Shown here piece by piece: positions 26,217 to 35,731 of a stretch of 64,000 bases of DNA. Under the pieces are notes generated by a model. That model made no database searches. It was not told where the DNA came from and worked only from the letters and a program-made list of their open reading frames with translations. Within the stretch, counting starts at the first letter, position 1. Each line of letters starts with the position of its first letter. Location: the NCBI GenBank assembly GCA_013215945.1, contig JABSOM010000016.1, positions 1 to 64,000 of the forward strand, in the 5' to 3' direction. Both the position numbers and the translations under genes were made by a program. This stretch comes from Campylobacteraceae bacterium. GTDB taxonomy: Bacteria; Campylobacterota; Campylobacteria; Campylobacterales; Arcobacteraceae.

Positions 26217-27425
26217 TTAAGTCCTTAGCATCATCGAAGCTGTTTTTGGGTTTTTTAATAAATCATGAAAAATAGCCCATTTTTCTTTTTCGCTTCCATT
26301 CTTTTTATGTTTGTTGATATAATCTTTAACTATATCTTCTCCTAAATTATAATTTATCACATAAGAACGATTGGCTTTAATAAATGCCAAACGCTGTATG
26401 GATTTTTCTTTAGAGCTTAAATTATATTTCATTAAAAGCTCTATTGCTTTTTCTTCACTAATAAGTGAATCAAGATATTGTTGTGCAATCATATTTACCG
26501 CATAAGAGAGTTTTTTCACTACCTCTTGTACTTTATAATATAGTTCAGCCTTGCTTTTAGAAATGCCTGCTATTGGAAATAAAACATTCACTTCAAAATC
26601 TCTTTTTCTCTCTTCATCAAAACACAGTTCAATTCCATAATTAGCACTTCCCTCTGCTAATAAAGATAAGGGAGAATAAAGTGTATATACACTGTACTCA
26701 ATCCAACCTTTTTCATTGACCAAATGTTTCTCCATTAAAGAATTAAAAACATGATGTCCAGGGTATGCTTCATGGCAAGCTAAATCAAGGGCTCTGGATA
26801 TATACATAGGAAAATCCGTATTAAGCTCAATCACACTATAGTTATTTCCCTTATACCAGTTATAAGCACTCCATACTTGATCTTGCACATACTTTATCTC
26901 AAAGTTTTCATTACTAGCTAAGTCTATATATTCTTTACATCGTAAACGACTCTCAGACATGGCAGCTTTAAAAACAAGATCCAATTTATCTCTTGGAATA
27001 ATAAAGTCTTGCATAAAATGATTCATAGCAGTATTTAAAGAAGCAGGAAAGGATAATAAAGAAGAAAGCTCATCTAAATAAGTATTTAGTGTATCTTCCT
27101 CTATAACAGGAGAAACGGCATCAAATAAAGCTTTTGATTCTTCATTAAAAGAAACTTTTTCTCCTTGAATCATCTTAAGAAAAGTTCGTGCACTCAAAAG
27201 ATGAAGATACAAAAACTCTTTGCGCCGTACTTGTTTTTCATCAATAACAAAAGCATCTACTTGTTTTATTAAAGTATTAAAAGACAATAATAAATCCTCC
27301 AAAGAAATAAGAGTATCACTTCTTAATTCATCTGGTCCGTAATACGCATCTATATAATATTCATGATGTTTCCCAAGAGATAAAACAAGAGAAACATACT
27401 CACGTGCAAGTGCATTAAATGTCAT
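26217..27425 (-). CDS. DUF885-family metallopeptidase-like protein
   Basis: A 402-residue helical protein with the zinc motif ACHEAYPGHH at about 216-225, the hallmark of the DUF885 family related to M32/M3 peptidases. It is shorter than many family members (about 550-600 residues) and lacks a signal peptide, so it is probably cytoplasmic. AGAAGG precedes the start. Together with the M14 gene it may form a peptide-degrading pair. Confidence 0.75.
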   Translation of the reverse strand: MTFNALAREYVSLVLSLGKHHEYYIDAYYGPDELRSDTLISLEDLLLSFNTLIKQVDAFVIDEKQVRRKEFLYLHLLSARTFLKMIQGEKVSFNEESKALFDAVSPVIEEDTLNTYLDELSSLLSFPASLNTAMNHFMQDFIIPRDKLDLVFKAAMSESRLRCKEYIDLASNENFEIKYVQDQVWSAYNWYKGNNYSVIELNTDFPMYISRALDLACHEAYPGHHVFNSLMEKHLVNEKGWIEYSVYTLYSPLSLLAEGSANYGIELCFDEERKRDFEVNVLFPIAGISKSKAELYYKVQEVVKKLSYAVNMIAQQYLDSLISEEKAIELLMKYNLSSKEKSIQRLAFIKANRSYVINYNLGEDIVKDYINKHKKNGSEKEKWAIFHDLLKNPKTASMMLRT

Positions 27426-27494
27426 AAAAAACCTTCTTAAAATTTTCTACATGATTCTATTCTAAGTAGGCTTAATACATTTAAGATTCACTGT

Positions 27495-27866
27495 TTATTT
27501 TACAAACTCACACTTAGCCGCTTCACCAAAACCATCCATATAACCCCAGGTAGTAAATCCGACTCCTGATTTGTATGTCGCATTTCTTATTACATTAGCA
27601 TGCAGCTTTTTTCCTTTTTTAGCTAAAACATAATCAACTTGTTCTTTTGTTGGATCATCATGAAAAGCGGTTAGTTTTTTTATACTTACGCTTATTTCCT
27701 CTATACTTTTACAGTTTATATCCTTTAACGAAGACGTTGTCACTAATATTTCTGGTTTCATATTCTTCGCTGGAATACTTAACCCTGAATCTGTTCTATA
27801 ACTTGTACATCCTGTAAATAAAAATCCTAACACTAACGTTGTACTTATACCTATACTTATTTTCAT
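27495..27866 (-). CDS. small lipoprotein, DUF4156/RcsF-like
   Basis: A 123-residue lipoprotein with lipobox LFTGC (C at 20). Two further cysteines, in DINCKS and AAKCEF, could form a disulfide. The ANVIRNATYK segment and the C-terminal G-x-A-x-x-C resemble DUF4156/RcsF-type periplasmic proteins, a tentative match. AAAGGT precedes the start. It stands alone. Confidence 0.65.
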   Translation of the reverse strand: MKISIGISTTLVLGFLFTGCTSYRTDSGLSIPAKNMKPEILVTTSSLKDINCKSIEEISVSIKKLTAFHDDPTKEQVDYVLAKKGKKLHANVIRNATYKSGVGFTTWGYMDGFGEAAKCEFVK

Positions 27867-27978
27867 TTTCTTACCTTTTAAATTGTTGTTTTCTACTTGT
27901 TTCTATTAAAGCACTCTAGACTAATTAACACCTAGTTAATTATCTATACTGTTCCCGGAATTTATGAAATTTTTGTAC

Positions 27979-28788
27979 TTATTTAATTAAAGGTGCCTGT
28001 CCCCATTTATTCTTAGCAAATAGTTCATTTAGATATAGTTTGATTTTCTCATAACGGCTTAATTTATACGGTACAAATTTATACTTACTTTCATCAACAA
28101 AAATATCTAAGTTAATACTCATACTTTTTAATTCATCTAAACCTTGAGCTTTTTTTATTTTTGTAGGAGAGCACCAAAAATAAGTTGCTTCTCTTTTTAA
28201 TTTTTTAAAATAATAATATTCTGTTTCACATCTAAAACCAATAGCTTTCCCTAGAAAAAAATACTTATTAGGTACCTCATAAAATTCTCTTCCTACACCT
28301 TTTACTCCGGTATGTCCCCCTGCTGTAACTTTGGGGCTATGACCTGCAACTGTTATGCCTGTTTTATCAAAGGTATTATAAGAAGCACTAAAGGCACTTA
28401 AAAGAACATACTTAGAATAAGAATTCTTTTGTCCATCATCGTGTTTTCTGTATATCTTAATCTTGCTAGAGCTATAATCCCATTTACAAGCAGACTTATC
28501 AACTAAATCTATAGGAAGTTTTATATTAAACGTTTTGCTATTTATTACTTGACCTCTAACGGTTAAGATTTTTTTATTTGAACCTGTATTAAAGTCTTTT
28601 CTAACGCAAGCTTTATTTTCATCATTATTACTTACATAATAAGAAAGTAAAGAAATCGTTAATCTCTCATCTAAAGTACCAGTAATACTTAATTCTCTTT
28701 TTTTAGTCTCAAGTGAATCTTTCTTACTTGAATTTCCAGTTAAATTTACACTTGATAGAAGGAAAAGGAAAAGAACTATATTTTTCAT
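27979..28788 (-). CDS. exported protein of unknown function
   Basis: A 269-residue protein with an N-terminal signal peptide (about 1-18). The mature part is mixed and basic, with four cysteines (NKACVRK, SACKW, FRCETE, FWCSP) that could form two disulfides. A glycine/histidine-rich segment (VTAGGHTGVKGVG) lies near residue 160. No family is recognised. The 27867-27978 gap separates it from the lipoprotein gene. Confidence 0.55.
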   Translation of the reverse strand: MKNIVLFLFLLSSVNLTGNSSKKDSLETKKRELSITGTLDERLTISLLSYYVSNNDENKACVRKDFNTGSNKKILTVRGQVINSKTFNIKLPIDLVDKSACKWDYSSSKIKIYRKHDDGQKNSYSKYVLLSAFSASYNTFDKTGITVAGHSPKVTAGGHTGVKGVGREFYEVPNKYFFLGKAIGFRCETEYYYFKKLKREATYFWCSPTKIKKAQGLDELKSMSINLDIFVDESKYKFVPYKLSRYEKIKLYLNELFAKNKWGQAPLIK

Positions 28789-29427
28789 TTATGTAATGCC
28801 TTTAATTAGCTTTTGTTTTATATAAATATCAATAAATTGTTTTTTATAATTTTCATGAGAGTTTACTGAAACTTTACTTATCTTTTTCTTATATAAATAA
28901 TAATTATTATTACTTAATAAAATTGTTTATTTAAAATATTAATAATCATACTCAAAACCTGTCACAGTTTGCGTCACAAAAATAGTTTATTTTGAAATTT
29001 AATTTATAATTATAAAAATATTTTTTTATCACAACTAGATACCTATTTATGGTATTTATATAAAAAATATTTTAGATAATTAAAGAAAAGTAGTGAGAGA
29101 TAAGAAACTTTTATTATTTTTATTGAGAATTACTTACTAATAATTTTAAAAATAGGAATATCTTTTTATTATTTTTGTTATTTCTATACTAATAATTAAT
29201 TGAATATAATGAGAATGCCATTATTTGATTACTTTTTTGTTATTGAAGGTATCTTTAAAGCTTATTATTTAGTAAGAGGTAAGTAGTGGGATAGGAATTG
29301 AGTGTTTTATCAAATAGCTTTATTTTTTTACTTAATTCACAAAGTGATTCTACGTATTTATATATAAGATTTTTGTCTGATCTTATATATAAATCAAGCT
29401 GCACTAGTATTTGTTTTATTACTAAAC
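28789..29427. other. 639-base gene-free stretch
   Basis: Very AT-rich and without a supported gene. The left end must hold the promoter of the exported protein gene. A perfect hairpin with 15-base arms lies at 29356-29394, just downstream of the glycine/asparagine-rich protein gene. A 23-codon frame at 29215-29286 has no ribosome site and is not called. Confidence 0.5.
29356..29394 (-). terminator. long perfect hairpin after the Gly/Asn-rich protein gene
   Basis: Arms of 15 bases (ATTTATATATAAGAT and its exact complement) around a 9-base loop. It begins 34 bases after the stop at 29428. There is no U-run on the minus strand, so it may act as a transcript 3' stabiliser rather than a classical terminator. 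Confidence 0.45.
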
Positions 29428-30108
29428 TTACTTGTTTTTGCCGCCACCTTTTCCATTTCCTCCGGCATTGTTATTTCCCCCACTGTTTCCTTTTCCTGCG
29501 CTGTTTCCTTGTCCACCCGTATTTCCATTTCCAGAAGCATTTTCTTTATTTGCTTTTCCGGATAAACCCTTATTATTTCCTTCTGCTTTATTTGAATTCT
29601 TATTTGAAAAAGATTCGCTGTCTCTATTTCGTGCATTATCTTTATTCCTCCCCAAACCTAAAGTACCTGGATGTACACCAATTTCTTTGGCTATTTCTCC
29701 CCAACCCATACCTTGCTCTCTCATGTCATTGATTTCTTCCACTGTCGTACCTGAAGCATCTGATAAAGAAGAAATTGCTGTTTCTAAATCTTCTTGTGCT
29801 TGGGACAAAGCATCTTGTGCAGTATTTAAAGCTTCTTGTGTTTCAGGAGTAGGATCGTTTGTAAAAGCTTCTTGCGCACTTTGCAAGTCCCCTTCTTTAG
29901 AAGTTACTTCACTTTGTTTGGAATCCACTTCTTCTTGGGATGTATCGATATCTCCTTGCGCGCTTTCTTGTGCTGCGCTTGCTAGATTTTCAGCTTTTTG
30001 TGCTTGTGCGGTAGAACCAAGTTCCGAGCTTTCATGCTCTAAAGCAAACAAAGGATTTACACACAGTAACAAGCTACTTGTAATAACGCTTAATACTAAT
30101 TTTCTCAT
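29428..30108 (-). CDS. exported coiled-coil protein with Gly/Asn-rich tail
   Basis: A 226-residue protein: signal peptide (about 1-22, ending LFA), an alanine/glutamate/glutamine-rich helical segment with coiled-coil character (30-115), then the motif INDMREQGMGWGEIAKEIG near 125-143, and a low-complexity N/G/K tail (about 165-226). The GMGWGEIA motif recurs in uncharacterised exported proteins of many proteobacteria and looks like a small helix-turn-helix-like unit. The AGGAGA ribosome site is clear. It lies 9 bases after the TPR lipoprotein gene, probably in the same operon. Function unknown. Confidence 0.7.
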   Translation of the reverse strand: MRKLVLSVITSSLLLCVNPLFALEHESSELGSTAQAQKAENLASAAQESAQGDIDTSQEEVDSKQSEVTSKEGDLQSAQEAFTNDPTPETQEALNTAQDALSQAQEDLETAISSLSDASGTTVEEINDMREQGMGWGEIAKEIGVHPGTLGLGRNKDNARNRDSESFSNKNSNKAEGNNKGLSGKANKENASGNGNTGGQGNSAGKGNSGGNNNAGGNGKGGGKNK

Positions 30109-30117
30109 AATATTCTC

Positions 30118-31095
30118 CTATTTCTTTTTTTCATTTATGCTAATAAAATCGACATGTTCTCCCCGAATATATTTTCTTTTATTTATCAAAAGTATTTTAG
30201 CTGTATCAAACCAACTTAGTTTTAATCTTGATGCGTCAATATTTGGGTACTTTTTAAGAAGATATTTTTGAATACTTTTTGCTTTTTCTTTGGCCAATAA
30301 AATATTGTTTTGTTGATATACAACAATATGAATGTCAATTTTAGTTTTTTTGTTTAATATTTTGCCCAATAGATCTAAGGAACTATTGGAAGAGTTATCA
30401 ATTGTTGCTTCAAAGTTTTCAAAACGTATATTTTTAAGTGTAAGGGTTCTTATTCCTATAATATGATTTCTATAATCAAAACTTCCCAAAGTATTTAAAA
30501 ACCGAACTGCTTTTTGGGCAAATAAGCCAGAAGGGTAATATTCTAAATACGCAAGCCATGCTAGTTTTTCCTCAGGCATTCTTCTTAGTTTGTTTAAAGA
30601 TAAAGCTCTGTTATATAAAGAAGCATGATTAAATTTTTGAAGTTTTAGCGATTTTGCATAGTATTTTAAGGCATTTTTGTATTCTTTAGCTTCATAATAG
30701 TTATGTGCTAAGTACGTCAATGACTGCAAATGATTTTTATTTATCTTAAGCGCTTTTAAATAAGCTTCTCTTTCTTTGTTATATTCTTTCTGTCTGGAAT
30801 AAGCAATAGCCAACCAACTGTGATAATCCGCATTTTTATTATCCAATGCAACTGCTTTTTTCAAATGAACAAGCGCTTCTTTTTCATTCTTTTTTAGCAA
30901 AAGAAAACGTCCATAATAGTATTGTGAAGAAGCGTCGCTATTATTCTCTTTTAGTTTATTTTTAAAATACTTCTGTCCACTGTCATACTTTTTATGTTCT
31001 AAATAAAAATCACCTACCACTGTTTTTGTAATTGCACACCCTGTAAAAAGAGCAAGTATTATAAATAATGTCATTGTATGAAGAATTTTTCTCAT
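30118..31095 (-). CDS. TPR lipoprotein with C-terminal OmpA-like domain
   Basis: A 325-residue lipoprotein (lipobox LFTGC, C near 20). Residues 35-200 hold about five tetratricopeptide repeats (for example ADYHSWLAIAYSRQKEYNKE and LQSLTYLAHNYYEAKEYKNA). The last 90 residues resemble a divergent OmpA-type peptidoglycan-binding fold: an I-D-I-H-I strand, then LAKEKAKSIQKYLLKKYPNI and a final strand. It is probably tethered to the outer membrane. AAGGAC precedes the ATG. The Gly/Asn-rich exported protein follows by 9 bases. Confidence 0.7.
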   Translation of the reverse strand: MRKILHTMTLFIILALFTGCAITKTVVGDFYLEHKKYDSGQKYFKNKLKENNSDASSQYYYGRFLLLKKNEKEALVHLKKAVALDNKNADYHSWLAIAYSRQKEYNKEREAYLKALKINKNHLQSLTYLAHNYYEAKEYKNALKYYAKSLKLQKFNHASLYNRALSLNKLRRMPEEKLAWLAYLEYYPSGLFAQKAVRFLNTLGSFDYRNHIIGIRTLTLKNIRFENFEATIDNSSNSSLDLLGKILNKKTKIDIHIVVYQQNNILLAKEKAKSIQKYLLKKYPNIDASRLKLSWFDTAKILLINKRKYIRGEHVDFISINEKKK

Positions 31096-31305
31096 AAGAG
31101 TCCTTTTTTAAATGCTATAAGTAAATTATATTTGAAAAGATATTAGATAATAATTATACATTTACATTAGTTCCTAACTGTTTTAAAACTATCTTATAAA
31201 ACGTAGAAGTTTTAGTCCTAATTAAGAACAAAAAAAATCTAGAATATTAGCATTTTTATTTTTCTCTATCTTATGTTAATATTCTTATAAGAAAGAAAGG
31301 TAAAA

Positions 31306-32205
31306 ATGTCACTGGTATCTCTTAAAAAAAGTCTTGAAATTGATAAAAACCTTTATGCAAAAAAGCCCTATTTTGGTATGGATATTTATGCTAAAGATTT
31401 TGAAGTTAATTCTTGTATTGTTCTGGAAAATAATGGGGAGGGATTAAAAGGCATACCTATAAAGTGTGGTTATTATGAACTAAATCTTTCCCTTGTGGGT
31501 ACATCAAGGCGTCAAATCAATCAATTTGAGTATAAAATATTGCCCCGTTCTCTACAATTAATCCTAGCAAAAGATATGCACTCCTTTTTATATGAAAAAA
31601 ATAGCCATGAATACATTATTTTATTTGATGAAAACTTTTTAACAAAAGAGATAAAAGAATTAATTTTATTTCATAGAAAAAATCAGGCCTTAGCTCTTTT
31701 AGATACTACTTCTTTTAATAAAGTTCTTGAACTCTACAAACAAATTGATTGTGAATTTAAAAAGAAAGACATAAACTATATAGAATTCATTAAAGTATTA
31801 TTAACACAAATTCTGTATTTATTAAAAAGAGAAAAACTCAATAATAAAAAAGTAGTATATACAAGGCAAGAAGAATTATCAAATCAATTTTTATCTTTAA
31901 TAGAAGAGTCATTCTTAACAAAAAAAACCTTGCAAGACTACGCTTTCATACTAAGAATTACACCCAAATATTTAAGTAAGATTATAAAAGATACACATAA
32001 CAAAAGTGCCCTTTATTGTATTCATACGCGGATAATAAAAGAAATCCAGTATTTATTGTGTTATTCACATAAAAGTATTAAAGAAATATGCTCTTATTTG
32101 AATTTTAAGGATATTTCAACTTTAGGAAGATTTTTTAAAAAATACGAAAAAATTACCTTAAAAGAATACAGACTTAAATATCAATCACAAGCCATAAAAA
32201 GGTAG
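31306..32205 (+). CDS. AraC-family transcriptional regulator
   Basis: A 299-residue regulator. The N-terminal part is a likely cupin-type sensor (about 20-150). The C-terminal AraC domain carries two helix-turn-helix units: LQDYAFILRITPKYLSKIIKD and SIKEICSYLNFKDISTLGRFFKKY. AAAGGT precedes the start. It is divergent from the TPR lipoprotein gene across a 210-base gap, so it may control that operon or the downstream genes; neither is shown. Confidence 0.85.
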   Translation: MSLVSLKKSLEIDKNLYAKKPYFGMDIYAKDFEVNSCIVLENNGEGLKGIPIKCGYYELNLSLVGTSRRQINQFEYKILPRSLQLILAKDMHSFLYEKNSHEYIILFDENFLTKEIKELILFHRKNQALALLDTTSFNKVLELYKQIDCEFKKKDINYIEFIKVLLTQILYLLKREKLNNKKVVYTRQEELSNQFLSLIEESFLTKKTLQDYAFILRITPKYLSKIIKDTHNKSALYCIHTRIIKEIQYLLCYSHKSIKEICSYLNFKDISTLGRFFKKYEKITLKEYRLKYQSQAIKR

Positions 32206-32278
32206 TTTTGCACATAAATACGAAGAATTTACCTTTATTTTATTCTTTTTACCCGTTATACTTTAAAAAAGGAAAAAT

Positions 32279-32536
32279 ATGATCTATGACATTATTGGTA
32301 TTTTAGGTGTTATTATGATTTTAATCGCTTATGCTTTAGTGCAATTAGGGAAACTTCATGTCAAAGATTTATCCTATTCTCTTTTGAATGCTATTGGAGC
32401 TTTTTTCATTCTAATCTCTCTTCTTATTGATTTTAATCTATCTGCTTTTTTAATGGAGTTTTTTTGGTTAATTTTTTCAATTTTAGGAATATATACTTAT
32501 ATAAAGAATAAAAATACAAAGGAAAAAAATGAATAA
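32279..32536 (+). CDS. small three-helix membrane protein, CBU_0592-like
   Basis: An 85-residue protein with three predicted helices. The pattern AYALVQLGKLHVKDLSYSLL-NAIGAF and the final L-x-x-FFW-L-I-F segment match the CBU_0592 family of unknown function. AAAGGA precedes the ATG. It overlaps the aminotransferase gene by 8 bases. Confidence 0.7.
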   Translation: MIYDIIGILGVIMILIAYALVQLGKLHVKDLSYSLLNAIGAFFILISLLIDFNLSAFLMEFFWLIFSILGIYTYIKNKNTKEKNE

Positions 32537-33671
32537 TCTTGTAAACAAAGAAGACTTTCCACTGACAAAAGACATAGCTTATGTTAATGCGGCAAATGTC
32601 TCTTTGATGCCCTTAAGTGCTTGTGATGTCATTACATCATGGCAAAAAAATGTAGCCATTAATGGTTGCTTGGATTTTAATGATGTAGCCGAAGAAACTG
32701 CATATGATGGCCTTAGAAAAGAAGGGGCGAAATTATTTTCATGCAATGAAAAAGATATTGCTGGCGGGTCCTCTTTTTCTGAACTCTTAAACTCAGTAGC
32801 TTGGGCCATAATGCCACAAAAAGGTCAAAATGTGGTTAGCACACAAATTGTTTTTCCAAGTACTTCTTTTTCATGGCTTAGAATTGCTGCACATACCTCC
32901 TGTGAAATGAGATTTGTAAAAGCTACAGATTCTTACGTGAAAATAGATGATATTATTAAACAAATTGATAAAAATACTTCTGTTGTATCTATTTCTCATG
33001 TTGAATATACAGGGGGACAAGTATATGATTTAAGAAAATTAGCAGATGCTGCCCATGAACATGGAGCTTTATTAGTAGTAGATGCTACTCAATCAGCGGG
33101 TGCTATTCCTATTGATGCGCCTTTAAGTGGGGCAGATATTATAATATCAGGGGCGTATAAATGGTTATGTGGGCCATTTGGAGCTGCTTTAATGTACATA
33201 AAACCCGAATTACAATTACAATTGCAGCCTGGTTTTGTGGGATTTAGATCACATATAGACATGTGGGATTTAGATCCACAGCGACTAACATATGCTCCTA
33301 GTGCAAGAAGATTTGAATCCTCAACTATGGCATTTGGATGTATTAAAGGACTAGAGGCATCCATTAAATATCTTACTGATATAGGTATTTCTAAAATTTT
33401 TGAATACAATATGGTTTTAGCGAACAAACTTTTAGAGGGCTTAAACACACTGGATGCAAAAATAGCTTCCGCACAAGAAAAAGAAGAAAGAACCTCTATT
33501 ATTACGTGTACCATCAAGAATAAAGACACAGCTTATGTTGTAAATGAATTAAAAAAACGAGGCGTCATTGCACATAAGAGACAACAATACATACGTTTCT
33601 CACCTCATCTTTATAATAATGTAGAGGATATTGATAAAATACTCCTATCTTTAAAAGAAATTATCAAATAA
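32529..33671 (+). CDS. class V aminotransferase, cysteine desulfurase-like
   Basis: A 380-residue PLP enzyme of fold type I. The cofactor-binding segments are visible: VVDATQSAGAIPID (Asp and Gln contacting PLP) and SGAYKWLCGP with the Schiff-base lysine near 210. The C-terminal domain ends GVIAHKRQQYIRFSPHLYN. The cysteine loop that marks true IscS/SufS is not evident. A role as cysteine desulfurase, isopenicillin-epimerase-like or kynureninase-like enzyme cannot be separated. It is co-transcribed with the small membrane protein gene. Confidence 0.82.
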   Translation: MNNLVNKEDFPLTKDIAYVNAANVSLMPLSACDVITSWQKNVAINGCLDFNDVAEETAYDGLRKEGAKLFSCNEKDIAGGSSFSELLNSVAWAIMPQKGQNVVSTQIVFPSTSFSWLRIAAHTSCEMRFVKATDSYVKIDDIIKQIDKNTSVVSISHVEYTGGQVYDLRKLADAAHEHGALLVVDATQSAGAIPIDAPLSGADIIISGAYKWLCGPFGAALMYIKPELQLQLQPGFVGFRSHIDMWDLDPQRLTYAPSARRFESSTMAFGCIKGLEASIKYLTDIGISKIFEYNMVLANKLLEGLNTLDAKIASAQEKEERTSIITCTIKNKDTAYVVNELKKRGVIAHKRQQYIRFSPHLYNNVEDIDKILLSLKEIIK

Positions 33672-33702
33672 GTTTGCTCTCTTAGAGAGACAGGCTTATT
33701 TA
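33666..33702. terminator. bidirectional terminator between aminotransferase and cutA genes
   Basis: A long stem around loop TTA, with CTCTC / GAGAG at the top and AAATAAG / CTTATTT at the base, one bulge and G-U pairs in between. T-rich sequence follows on the plus strand. It lies between convergent genes and includes the aminotransferase stop. Confidence 0.65.
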
Positions 33703-33708
33703 TTAAAA

Positions 33709-34017
33709 CTATTGTGTATTTTCATTTATAAATAATGCATACTCTTTTGAAAGATTATTTAGTTCATAGGATATTATTTCAGGCGTATCATAAGAATGAT
33801 TTTCTTTTATTAATTTTTCTATTTCTTCATAATGTTCTTGTTTTGTTTTAATACTTAAGAGTCTTTCTTTGTCCACACAAAGTTTATTCTCCCAGGTATA
33901 AAAAGAGTTTATTTTACTTATTTGTATGCATGCAGCTAGTTTCTTAGTAATTAAAAGTTTTGTCAGTTTTTTAGCTTCTTTTTTATTCTTTGTTGTAGTT
34001 TGAATAATTATATACAT
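33709..34017 (-). CDS. cutA: CutA-like divalent cation tolerance protein
   Basis: A 102-residue protein of the CutA1 family, a trimeric ferredoxin-like fold. Family features are KLAACIQI near 28-35, FYTWENKLCVDKE and the C-terminal YDTPEIISYEL. The true function is uncertain even in well-studied species. Its start overlaps the end of the NAD(P)HX repair gene by 10 bases, with GAGGT as ribosome site. Confidence 0.9.
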   Translation of the reverse strand: MYIIIQTTTKNKKEAKKLTKLLITKKLAACIQISKINSFYTWENKLCVDKERLLSIKTKQEHYEEIEKLIKENHSYDTPEIISYELNNLSKEYALFINENTQ

Positions 34018-35393
34018 TTTACCTCATTTATTAAATCTTGTGGACTTAGAGAATAGTTGTTTTTACTGTAGTTATTTGATGCAATACTGTGAGCTAAAGA
34101 AGCTACATAAGCAGCTTCAAAAGGTAGGTAGTTTTGAGCTAAGAGGGCCAAAATTAGTCCTGATAATACATCTCCACTTCCGCCTTTACTCAAAGCTACA
34201 TTTCCTAGGGTATTGATTAATAAGTGTTCGTCATTTACAATTAAGGTATTGGCACCTTTTAAGAGAAGTGTTGTTTTAGGATACGTTTTTGAGAAAAGCA
34301 GTGCATAATGAATTCTATTGTTTTGCAATTCTTTTACGCTTATATTTGCTAAGTTTGTTAGTTTTAATAAGGATACAAACTCTTTTGGATGAGGCGTTAA
34401 TACTAGTTTTTCATCTAAATAGTCTTTTAAGAGTTCTTCATAAAACATATCAGCATCTATTACTTTTTTTATATTTAGATTTAGTATTTTTTTTAGTTCA
34501 TCTTTACCATACTTTCCTAAACCCATTCCTAAAGCAAGAGCAGTAGTATTTGAAGGAATTTTACTCTTTTGCATAATATGATAAGGAAGACTTAGTTTTT
34601 CTTCTCTTATTGTGGTAACCAATCCCGCCCCAAAAGAAAAACAAGCATCAGCACATAATATTCCTGCACCTTCTTTTTCTCCTATTACAATACAAGCATG
34701 TCCAAAACTTCCTTTATGAGCATTCTTTTTAGTACGTAAGGGCAAACGAATGTCTTTTTCATCCAATAAAAATACAGAAGTAGAGCCTTCATAACACTCA
34801 CGCTGTATTCCTAAATTTGATACTGTTATCTCACCTACATAATCTTTTGCAAGGTCTGAAAACAAAGAAGTTTTAAGGGCACCCATGGTAATAGTGGTAT
34901 CTGCTATAAACGCTTTTGAGAGTATTTGGCCTTTTTTATTTATTCCACTTGGAATATCGCAGGCAATTTTATATGCATCTAGGCGGTTTAGTTTATCTAT
35001 AATGGTTTTTGAAATATCATCGAGTTCTTTATTAAGTCCTGTTCCAAATAAACAATCTACTATTACATCACATTTTGAGACATAAGTAGAGCACTCAATA
35101 CCAAGAGCAAGTGCTCGTTTGAGTTGTAGTTTACATAAAGGACTTTTAGCATCATAAGGTAAATATAAACGTACATCATAAGAAGAGTATAACATTCTTG
35201 CAAGTGCTATACCATCTGCTCCATTATTACCAGAACCTGCTACTATTAAAACAGATTCATGTGAAGAAAACTTATTTTGAATAAAAGTACACATAGAAAA
35301 AGCAGCCTGTTCCATTAATAAGTCTTCACTTAAAAAAAATTCATCGTAACATTTCTGATCAAATTGATTCACTTCATAAAAAACTTTTTGCAT
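34008..35393 (-). CDS. nnr: bifunctional NAD(P)HX epimerase / ADP-dependent dehydratase
   Basis: A 461-residue fusion that repairs hydrated NAD(P)H. The N-terminal YjeF_N epimerase domain (1-about 205) has GSGNNGADGIALAR and DIPSGI motifs. The C-terminal YjeF_C ADP-dependent dehydratase domain (about 215-461) has KKNAHKGSFGHACI and the catalytic GGSGDVLSGLI. AAGGAAG precedes the ATG. Part of a minus-strand housekeeping run with sui1-like and tsaD genes. Confidence 0.93.
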   Translation of the reverse strand: MQKVFYEVNQFDQKCYDEFFLSEDLLMEQAAFSMCTFIQNKFSSHESVLIVAGSGNNGADGIALARMLYSSYDVRLYLPYDAKSPLCKLQLKRALALGIECSTYVSKCDVIVDCLFGTGLNKELDDISKTIIDKLNRLDAYKIACDIPSGINKKGQILSKAFIADTTITMGALKTSLFSDLAKDYVGEITVSNLGIQRECYEGSTSVFLLDEKDIRLPLRTKKNAHKGSFGHACIVIGEKEGAGILCADACFSFGAGLVTTIREEKLSLPYHIMQKSKIPSNTTALALGMGLGKYGKDELKKILNLNIKKVIDADMFYEELLKDYLDEKLVLTPHPKEFVSLLKLTNLANISVKELQNNRIHYALLFSKTYPKTTLLLKGANTLIVNDEHLLINTLGNVALSKGGSGDVLSGLILALLAQNYLPFEAAYVASLAHSIASNNYSKNNYSLSPQDLINEVKCI

Positions 35394-35410
35394 GCTCTTC
35401 CTTTTAGTTT

Positions 35411-35731
35411 TTAATTTTTAAACTTCCAATCCTCTTTTGTTAATACTTCTTTTATTTTATCTTTTACATCCCCTTGTAGTTCAATCCACTCATCTTTAAT
35501 AGCACCACCACAAGCCAGTTTTTTCTTTAGTAGTTTTAAGACTGCTTTTTTCTCTTCTTCTTTTATGTAAAAGCGCCCTAGTAAGGTTACGGGCTTACCT
35601 TTGCGTTTTTCATAAGTAAAAACAAGCTGATGTTGATTCTTAGGTAGAATACTTTTATTTGGCTGTTTTTTCTTATCTTCTTTTTTTGTATCATACTTTT
35701 CGCCATCTAAAGAAGCGCCCATGCTAAACAT
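35411..35731 (-). CDS. SUI1/YciH-family translation factor
   Basis: A 106-residue protein with a C-terminal eIF1/SUI1 domain: VFTYEKRKGKPVTLLGRF, then LLKKKLACGGAIKDEWIELQGD, which is the family core. The N-terminal 35 residues are a lysine-rich linker. The start overlaps the tsaD stop as TAATG, so it is coupled to tsaD. The bacterial role (start-codon fidelity or RNA binding) is not established. Confidence 0.9.
   Translation of the reverse strand: MFSMGASLDGEKYDTKKEDKKKQPNKSILPKNQHQLVFTYEKRKGKPVTLLGRFYIKEEEKKAVLKLLKKKLACGGAIKDEWIELQGDVKDKIKEVLTKEDWKFKN

Noticed and set aside
29215-29286. A 23-codon plus-strand frame (MPLFDYFFVIEG...)
   Set aside because: No ribosome site and no neighbour support, in a very AT-rich stretch where such frames are frequent.
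29432-30271. A 279-codon plus-strand frame opposite the Gly/Asn-rich protein
   Set aside because: It is the reverse of a low-complexity gene, rich in Pro, Phe and Ser by composition. The minus-strand frame has the signal peptide and ribosome site.
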